From: Candidatus Colimorpha enterica
GTDB lineage: Bacteria; Bacillota; Clostridia; Oscillospirales; CAG-272
Direction: 5' to 3'
Assembly (NCBI GenBank): GCA_000433515.1
Contig: FR891203.1
Span: 672 to 10,538, forward strand
Length of the DNA stretch: 9,867 nucleotides
A model generated the notes under the pieces. It saw nothing but the letters and a program-made list of their open reading frames with translations. It ran no database searches and was not told the DNA's origin. Shown here piece by piece: positions 5,968-9,867 of the stretch (position 1 is the stretch's first letter; every line of letters starts with the position of its first letter). The translations under genes were made by a program, and so were the position numbers.

Positions 5968-6000
5968 CTGACATAACGTGTCAGATTCGGCGGGGAATCT
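5968..6000 (+). repeat. Two overlapping inverted repeats after the lipoprotein gene
   Basis: CTGACA (5968-5973) pairs with TGTCAG (5979-5984), and AGATTC (5983-5988) pairs with GAATCT (5995-6000). The arms share two bases (5983-5984), so the hairpins compete or stack. No T-run follows, so they are not ordinary terminators. Confidence 0.55.
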
Positions 6001-6009
6001 CCCTGCACC

Positions 6010-6042
6010 GAGGGGCTCACGCTTTTATGGCGCGAGCCCCTC
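6010..6042 (+). repeat. Strong G-C hairpin in the lipoprotein-ATPase gap
   Basis: GAGGGGCTC (6010-6018) pairs perfectly with GAGCCCCTC (6034-6042). After one A-C mismatch, CGC/GCG (6020-6022 with 6030-6032) extend the stem. The sequence after it (AAATGGG) has no T-tract on either strand. A likely role is protecting the lipoprotein message from 3' decay or partly attenuating transcription. Confidence 0.75.
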
Positions 6043-6060
6043 AAATGGGTGTAATAACCG

Positions 6061-6086
6061 TAATTCCGGAGCGGTTTCCGGAATTA
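6061..6086 (+). repeat. 10-base-pair perfect hairpin before the ATPase gene
   Basis: TAATTCCGGA (6061-6070) pairs perfectly with TCCGGAATTA (6077-6086) around a 6-base loop. It ends 24 bases before the ATPase ribosome site and lacks a T-run. Together with the hairpins at 5968-6042 it makes nearly the whole gap structured. Confidence 0.75.
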
Positions 6087-6110
6087 TATAAACCAACTCA
6101 AGACAATCCC

Positions 6111-6115
6111 GGAGG
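6111..6115 (+). promoter_or_regulatory. Ribosome binding site deciding the GTG start of the ATPase
   Basis: GGAGG lies 7 bases before GTG at 6123. It excludes the in-frame ATG at 6027, which falls inside the loop of a hairpin, has no ribosome site and would add 32 non-conserved residues. Confidence 0.9.
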
Positions 6116-6122
6116 AAAAACA

Positions 6123-7676
6123 GTGAGTAAAACAGCAGCGCTGGAACTTAAAAATATTTCCAAGAGCTTCGGCAGTGTCGTCGCGAATAAAAACGTCGAT
6201 CTCACACTTTACAAGGGCGAGATACTGGCGCTTCTCGGCGAGAACGGAAGCGGTAAAACCACGCTCATGAATATGATAGCCGGAATTTATTATCCCGACG
6301 AGGGACAGATTTTCGTTGACGGCAAAGAGGCAGTGATAAGCTCACCGAAGGACGCTTTCGGGTACGGAATCGGTATGATCCACCAGCATTTCAAGCTCGT
6401 TGACGTTTTTTCCGCGAGCGAGAATATCATACTCGGCGTAAAGGACGGCAGAAAGTTCAATATTAAGAACGTCAATGCCACCGTCGGCGAGATCTGCCGC
6501 AAATACGGCTTCAATATCGATCCGAAAAAGAAAATATACGAAATGTCCGTCTCTGAAAAGCAGACGGTTGAAATAATAAAGGTCATTTATCGCGGCGCGG
6601 AGATACTCATCCTCGACGAGCCGACGGCGGTTCTGACCCCTCAGGAGTCAGGGAAGCTCTTTGATATCCTCCGCAAAATGCGCGAGGACGGGAAATCGAT
6701 AATTATCATCACCCATAAGCTCCATGAGGTGCTTTCGATCTCCGACCGGGTTGCGGTTATGAGAAGAGGCGAACACATAGCGACCGTCAACACCGCCGAA
6801 ACAAACGAGTCGGAGCTTACCGAGATGATGGTCGGCAAGAAGGTCACGCTGAATATCGCAAGAAGCGAGCCGGTCAATCCGCATCTCCGTCTCAGCGTCA
6901 AGGGCGTCACCGGTACCGATGCCGACGGGATCAAGGTGCTTGACAATGTTTCCTTCTCGGTCAATTCCGGTGAGATCCTCGGAATCGCCGGTATTGCCGG
7001 AAGCGGTCAGAGAGAGCTTCTTGAGGCAATTGCCGGACTTCAGCATATCGATTCCGGCGAGATCACATACATATCCCGTAAAACCGGCGAGAGCGTCAAC
7101 CTCCGCGACAAAACCCCGCTTCAGATACGCGACCTCGGCGTGCGCCTTTCCTTCGTTCCGGAGGACAGGCTCGGCATGGGTCTTGTCGGAAACATGAATA
7201 TCACCGACAACATGATGCTCCGCAGCTACCAGAAGGGCAAGTCGATGTTCCTTGACAGGGAAAAGCCGAAGGCGCTTGCCGAGGAGATAATAAAGAGCCT
7301 CGAGGTCGTCACCCCCGGACTTACAACGCCGGTAAGACGTCTCTCCGGCGGAAATGTCCAGAAGGTGCTTGTCGGACGCGAGATCGCGTCGTCTCCGTCG
7401 GTGCTGATGGCGGCTTACCCGGTCAGAGGACTTGACATAAATTCGTCTTATATGATATACAATCTTCTGAACAAGCAGAAGGAAAACGGAGTGGCGGTCA
7501 TCTTTGTCGGAGAGGATCTTGACGTTCTTATCGAGCTTTGCGACAGGATCATGGTCATCTGCGGCGGAAAGATAACCGGCATCGTTGACGGCAGGACCGC
7601 AGTCAAGGAAGAAATCGGACTGCTTATGACAAAACACGAGCCGGCTGAGTATACGGCAGAAGAGGGGAAAGAGTGA
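6123..7676 (+). CDS. Nucleoside-type ABC importer ATPase with two nucleotide-binding domains
   Basis: This 517-residue cytoplasmic subunit carries two ABC ATPase domains in one chain, as in NupO/YufO and RbsA-type importers, and powers the two permeases encoded next. Domain 1 has Walker A GENGSGKTT (39-47), Q88, a degenerate signature MSVSEKQ (141-147), Walker B ILILDEP (161-167) and H198. Domain 2 has a Walker A-like segment GIAGSGQRE (290-298) where Q296 replaces the lysine, an intact signature LSGGN (407-411), and a Walker B-like VLMAAYPVRGLD (427-438) with A431 and Y432 where Asp and Glu are expected. So one composite site, Walker A of domain 1 with LSGGN of domain 2, looks catalytic and the other degenerate, as is normal for this class. 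The GTG start is set by GGAGG 7 bases upstream. The stop overlaps the next gene's start by four bases. Confidence 0.94.
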   Translation: MSKTAALELKNISKSFGSVVANKNVDLTLYKGEILALLGENGSGKTTLMNMIAGIYYPDEGQIFVDGKEAVISSPKDAFGYGIGMIHQHFKLVDVFSASENIILGVKDGRKFNIKNVNATVGEICRKYGFNIDPKKKIYEMSVSEKQTVEIIKVIYRGAEILILDEPTAVLTPQESGKLFDILRKMREDGKSIIIITHKLHEVLSISDRVAVMRRGEHIATVNTAETNESELTEMMVGKKVTLNIARSEPVNPHLRLSVKGVTGTDADGIKVLDNVSFSVNSGEILGIAGIAGSGQRELLEAIAGLQHIDSGEITYISRKTGESVNLRDKTPLQIRDLGVRLSFVPEDRLGMGLVGNMNITDNMMLRSYQKGKSMFLDREKPKALAEEIIKSLEVVTPGLTTPVRRLSGGNVQKVLVGREIASSPSVLMAAYPVRGLDINSSYMIYNLLNKQKENGVAVIFVGEDLDVLIELCDRIMVICGGKITGIVDGRTAVKEEIGLLMTKHEPAEYTAEEGKE

Positions 7677-8779
7677 GTATCATGGCAAAGGAAATCAACA
7701 AAACACACCGTGAACCTCTGTTCCACGTTCTCAAGCGTCCGTCAATATCCTTCGGCAAGGCGCTTTTCATCCGCATTGCGGCAATTCTTATCGCTTTTGT
7801 CGTCTGCGCTCTTATTTCCGGAGTTCTTGTCAATAACGCAACCCCGGTTTCCTTCTTCGAATCGGTGTTCAAAGGCTCGTTCGGCACCACAAGAAAGATA
7901 TGGAAGCTGTTCAAGGACATTTCCGTCCTGCTGTGCATATCCCTTGCGATAACCCCTGCGTTCCGGATGAAATTCTGGAATATCGGTGCCGAGGGACAGG
8001 TGCTTGTCGGAGCACTTGCCTGCGCTGCCTGTATGTACTACCTCAACGGCAAGGCATCGGATCCCGTAATTATCATCTGTATGTTTGCGGCATCGGTTCT
8101 TGCCGGAATGGTGTGGGCAGGAATCCCCGCGCTGTTCAAGGCTCAGTGGAACACGAACGAGACGCTGTTCACGCTTATGATGAACTATATAGCCACATAC
8201 CTTGTCGCGTATTTCCTCATCAAGTGGACACCGAACGGCTCAAGTTCGCTCGGTATCCTTCCGGCAGGTCATCTTCCCAGGCTCGGGCATGAATATCTGC
8301 TTATAATAGTCTCGGTCGCGCTCCTCACCGTGCTGGTTCATATCTATCTGAATTACAGCAAGCACGGCTATGAGATCTCTGTTGTCGGCGAGAGCGAAAA
8401 GACTGCCAGATACATCGGCATTAACGTAAAAAAGGTCATAATCAGAACCATGCTGTTCTCGGGAGCGCTCTGCGGTATTGCGGCATTTCTGATTGTCGGC
8501 GGGCTTGACCACACTGTCACAGAAAATACCGTCGGCGGTCTCGGATTCACCGCTATCATGGTATCGTGGCTGGCAAAATTCAAGCCGTTCAACATGATAT
8601 TCACCTCTTTACTCATAGTGTTCCTCAAGCAGGGCGCGGCTCAGCTTTCGCAGGACTTTGATATAAGCTCGGCTTTCCCGAACATCGTCGTCGGAATAAT
8701 CCTGTTCTTCGTCATCGGCTGTGAGTTCTTCATCAATTACAGAATCGCCCGCCGCAGTTCCGCAAAGGAGGCAAAATAA
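7673..8779 (+). CDS. Nucleoside-type ABC importer permease, first subunit
   Basis: This polytopic inner-membrane protein of 368 residues is of the branched-chain/sugar/nucleoside permease fold (NupP/YufP-like) and would form the channel with the next gene's product. Key motifs are FWNIGAEGQVLVGA (101-114), TNETLFTLMMNYIA (161-174), the ATPase-coupling loop VVGESEKTARYIGIN (237-251), and the HTVTENTVGGLGFTAI stretch (280-295). Hydrophobic segments lie at about 30-53, 83-97, 107-123, 131-154, 166-184, 207-226, 256-277, 288-300, 305-320 and 334-354. The preferred start is GTG at 7673, overlapping the ATPase stop as GTGA with GAGGGG (7662-7667) 5 bases upstream. ATG at 7682 would be 14 bases from that site. 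The overlap suggests translational coupling. Confidence 0.93.
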   Translation: MSIMAKEINKTHREPLFHVLKRPSISFGKALFIRIAAILIAFVVCALISGVLVNNATPVSFFESVFKGSFGTTRKIWKLFKDISVLLCISLAITPAFRMKFWNIGAEGQVLVGALACAACMYYLNGKASDPVIIICMFAASVLAGMVWAGIPALFKAQWNTNETLFTLMMNYIATYLVAYFLIKWTPNGSSSLGILPAGHLPRLGHEYLLIIVSVALLTVLVHIYLNYSKHGYEISVVGESEKTARYIGINVKKVIIRTMLFSGALCGIAAFLIVGGLDHTVTENTVGGLGFTAIMVSWLAKFKPFNMIFTSLLIVFLKQGAAQLSQDFDISSAFPNIVVGIILFFVIGCEFFINYRIARRSSAKEAK

Positions 8780-9747
8780 TGAATAACGTCTGGTCAATGA
8801 TAATCAACTATCTGCTCAGCGCAGTTTCACTCGGAATGACCTTCCTTTACGGCTCGACAGGTGAGATACTGACGGAAAAATCCGGTCACCTCAACCTCGG
8901 AATTCCCGGAATCATGTGCTTCGGAGCCGCCGGCGGCTGTATCGCTCTTGAGCTTATGAGCGGTTCGATCGGCAAAACCCCGGCATTCATTATTGTCGTC
9001 ATCGGAATACTTGCTTCTTTCCTTGCCGGCGCGCTTATGGGTCTGCTTTACTGCTTCCTCACCGTTACGCTTCATGCCAATCAGAACGTGACCGGACTTG
9101 CCCTCACAACCTTCGGCGTCGGCGCGATGGAGTTTGCAATGTCAAAGATCGTTGACTCAAACTACCTAAGGGCGCTTCCTTTCTTCAGATTCCCCTTCGC
9201 AAAGAGCCAGACTTCCGCGAAATATTGCGGAGTAATGTTCTTCCTTGCGATAATAATAGCGCTTATCGCGTCGTTTGTCCTTCTGAAAACCAGAGTAGGA
9301 CTTTACCTCCGCGCGGTTGGCGAAAATCCCGCAACTGCAGACGCCGTCGGCATCAACGTTTTCAGATACAAGTACGTCGCGACCTGCGTCGGAAGCGGAA
9401 TTGCCGGACTCGGCGGTCTGTATTACATTATGGATTACTCCGGTTCCCAGGAATCCTACCTCAGCATCGAGCCCATGGGATGGCTTGCGATCGCGCTTGT
9501 CATCTTCGCGCTGTGGAAGCCGCATATAAGCATAATCGGCTCTGCCGTGTTCGGTGCGCTCTTTGTAGCCGGTTCATATATCCCCGCGATACGCGAGCTT
9601 CACGTCAGCATGAGCTCCACCCCCCTCCTCAAGATGCTTCCGTATGTCTTTACGGTCATCGTCCTTATAGTGATAAGCATCAGAAACAAGCGCGAGAATC
9701 AGCCTCCCGCCGCTCTCGGACTCAATTACTACCGCGAGGACAGATAA
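8779..9747 (+). CDS. Nucleoside-type ABC importer permease, second subunit
   Basis: This 322-residue membrane protein is the partner permease (NupQ/YufQ-like). Family motifs are LTEKSGHLNLGIPGIMCFGA (31-50), HANQNVTGLALTTFGVG (99-115), the coupling loop AVGENPATADAVGINVFRYK (179-198), GLGGLYY (210-216) and EPMGWLAIALVIFALWKP (231-248). Hydrophobic segments are at about 5-25, 40-60, 68-95, 105-120, 149-169, 197-215, 232-246, 250-270 and 285-301. Its ATG shares one base with the previous stop (TAATG), and AAGGAGG (8765-8771) lies 7 bases upstream within the preceding gene, so translation is coupled. It is the last gene of the operon and is followed by a terminator. The domain set lipoprotein, double ATPase and two permeases is complete. 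Confidence 0.94.
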   Translation: MNNVWSMIINYLLSAVSLGMTFLYGSTGEILTEKSGHLNLGIPGIMCFGAAGGCIALELMSGSIGKTPAFIIVVIGILASFLAGALMGLLYCFLTVTLHANQNVTGLALTTFGVGAMEFAMSKIVDSNYLRALPFFRFPFAKSQTSAKYCGVMFFLAIIIALIASFVLLKTRVGLYLRAVGENPATADAVGINVFRYKYVATCVGSGIAGLGGLYYIMDYSGSQESYLSIEPMGWLAIALVIFALWKPHISIIGSAVFGALFVAGSYIPAIRELHVSMSSTPLLKMLPYVFTVIVLIVISIRNKRENQPPAALGLNYYREDR

Positions 9748-9768
9748 CAGACCGCTGAATAAATTAAC

Positions 9769-9809
9769 ACTGCCGTACCCCTAACCGGGATACGGCAGTT
9801 GCTGTTTTT
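9769..9809. terminator. Terminator at the end of the importer operon
   Basis: ACTGCCGTA (9769-9777) pairs with TACGGCAGT (9791-9799), and CCC/GGG extends the stem past one C-A mismatch. TTTTT follows at 9805-9809, slightly displaced from the stem. The minus strand after the hairpin is also T-rich (GTTAATTTATT), so it may serve a converging gene as well. Confidence 0.78.
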
Positions 9810-9818
9810 CTTCTGTAT

Positions 9819-9867
9819 TTAATCCGGATATTTCTCCCCGACACCGGCAGCTACCGATTCCATGATC
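9819..9867 (-). CDS. Possible C-terminal end of a convergent gene, cut by the window edge
   Basis: On the minus strand the last 49 bases read open as IMESVAAGVGEKYPD followed by TAA (9821-9819), running off the window. A gene ending here would converge on the importer operon and share the hairpin at 9769-9799, the same layout as the amidase and ppa pair. Fifteen residues are too few to assign a family, and a chance open frame of this length is quite possible. Confidence 0.3.
   Translation of the reverse strand, partial: IMESVAAGVGEKYPD

Noticed and set aside
4697..5974. Long open frame of 425 codons antisense to the lipoprotein gene
   Set aside because: It mirrors the codon bias of the plus-strand gene, has no ribosome site or recognisable motif, and the plus strand carries clear BMP-family motifs and a lipoprotein signal.
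6027..6122. N-terminal extension of the ATPase from ATG 6027
   Set aside because: That ATG lies inside the loop of a strong hairpin with no ribosome site. GTG 6123 has GGAGG 7 bases upstream and gives a normal N-terminus.
6648..7637. 329-codon antisense frame over the ATPase gene
   Set aside because: It is a shadow of a strongly conserved double ABC ATPase. The translation is low in family-like features and rich in His, Asp and Arg runs typical of antisense reading.

Overview
The window looks like a chromosomal segment from a Gram-positive anaerobe, most likely class Clostridia (Bacillota). This rests on strong AGGAGG-type ribosome sites placed 7 bases before starts, TTGACA/TATAAT-type promoters, a guanine-class purine riboswitch, and exported proteins with signal peptides and C-terminal membrane anchors. 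This placement is an inference. No phage, insertion sequence, CRISPR array or other mobile element is visible.

Left part (1-2022): a single tRNA-Lys(TTT) gene has its own extended -10 promoter and intrinsic terminator. It is followed by an exported amidase-signature enzyme that ends in a membrane helix and an arginine-rich tail. The amidase converges on the minus-strand ppa gene. A near-symmetric bidirectional terminator separates them and contains parts of both stop codons.

Middle part (2020-3667, minus strand): a promoter at 3639-3667 drives a predicted surface protein with beta-helix-like repeats and a C-terminal anchor. Family I inorganic pyrophosphatase lies 63 bases downstream and is probably co-transcribed. 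The 534-base gap 3586-4119 holds two divergent promoters, an unexplained stretch of about 250 bases, and the riboswitch leader.

Right part (3919-9812, plus strand): this is one purine-salvage operon. A TTGACA promoter is followed by a guanine-class aptamer, a switchable antiterminator/terminator pair, xanthine phosphoribosyltransferase (xpt), a BMP-family lipoprotein, a double-ATPase subunit and two membrane subunits of a nucleoside-type ABC importer, then a terminator. Solute capture, import and ribosylation of purines are thus placed behind one purine-sensing off-switch. A 172-base gap between the lipoprotein gene and the ATPase gene holds four hairpins in a row without terminator T-tracts. 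This is the least explained feature of the window. The last 49 bases may be the C-terminal end of a convergent minus-strand gene.

Nothing here is a clearly undescribed system. The most useful leads are the riboswitch-controlled xpt plus BMP importer arrangement, the hairpin cluster, and the two anchored surface proteins with basic tails.
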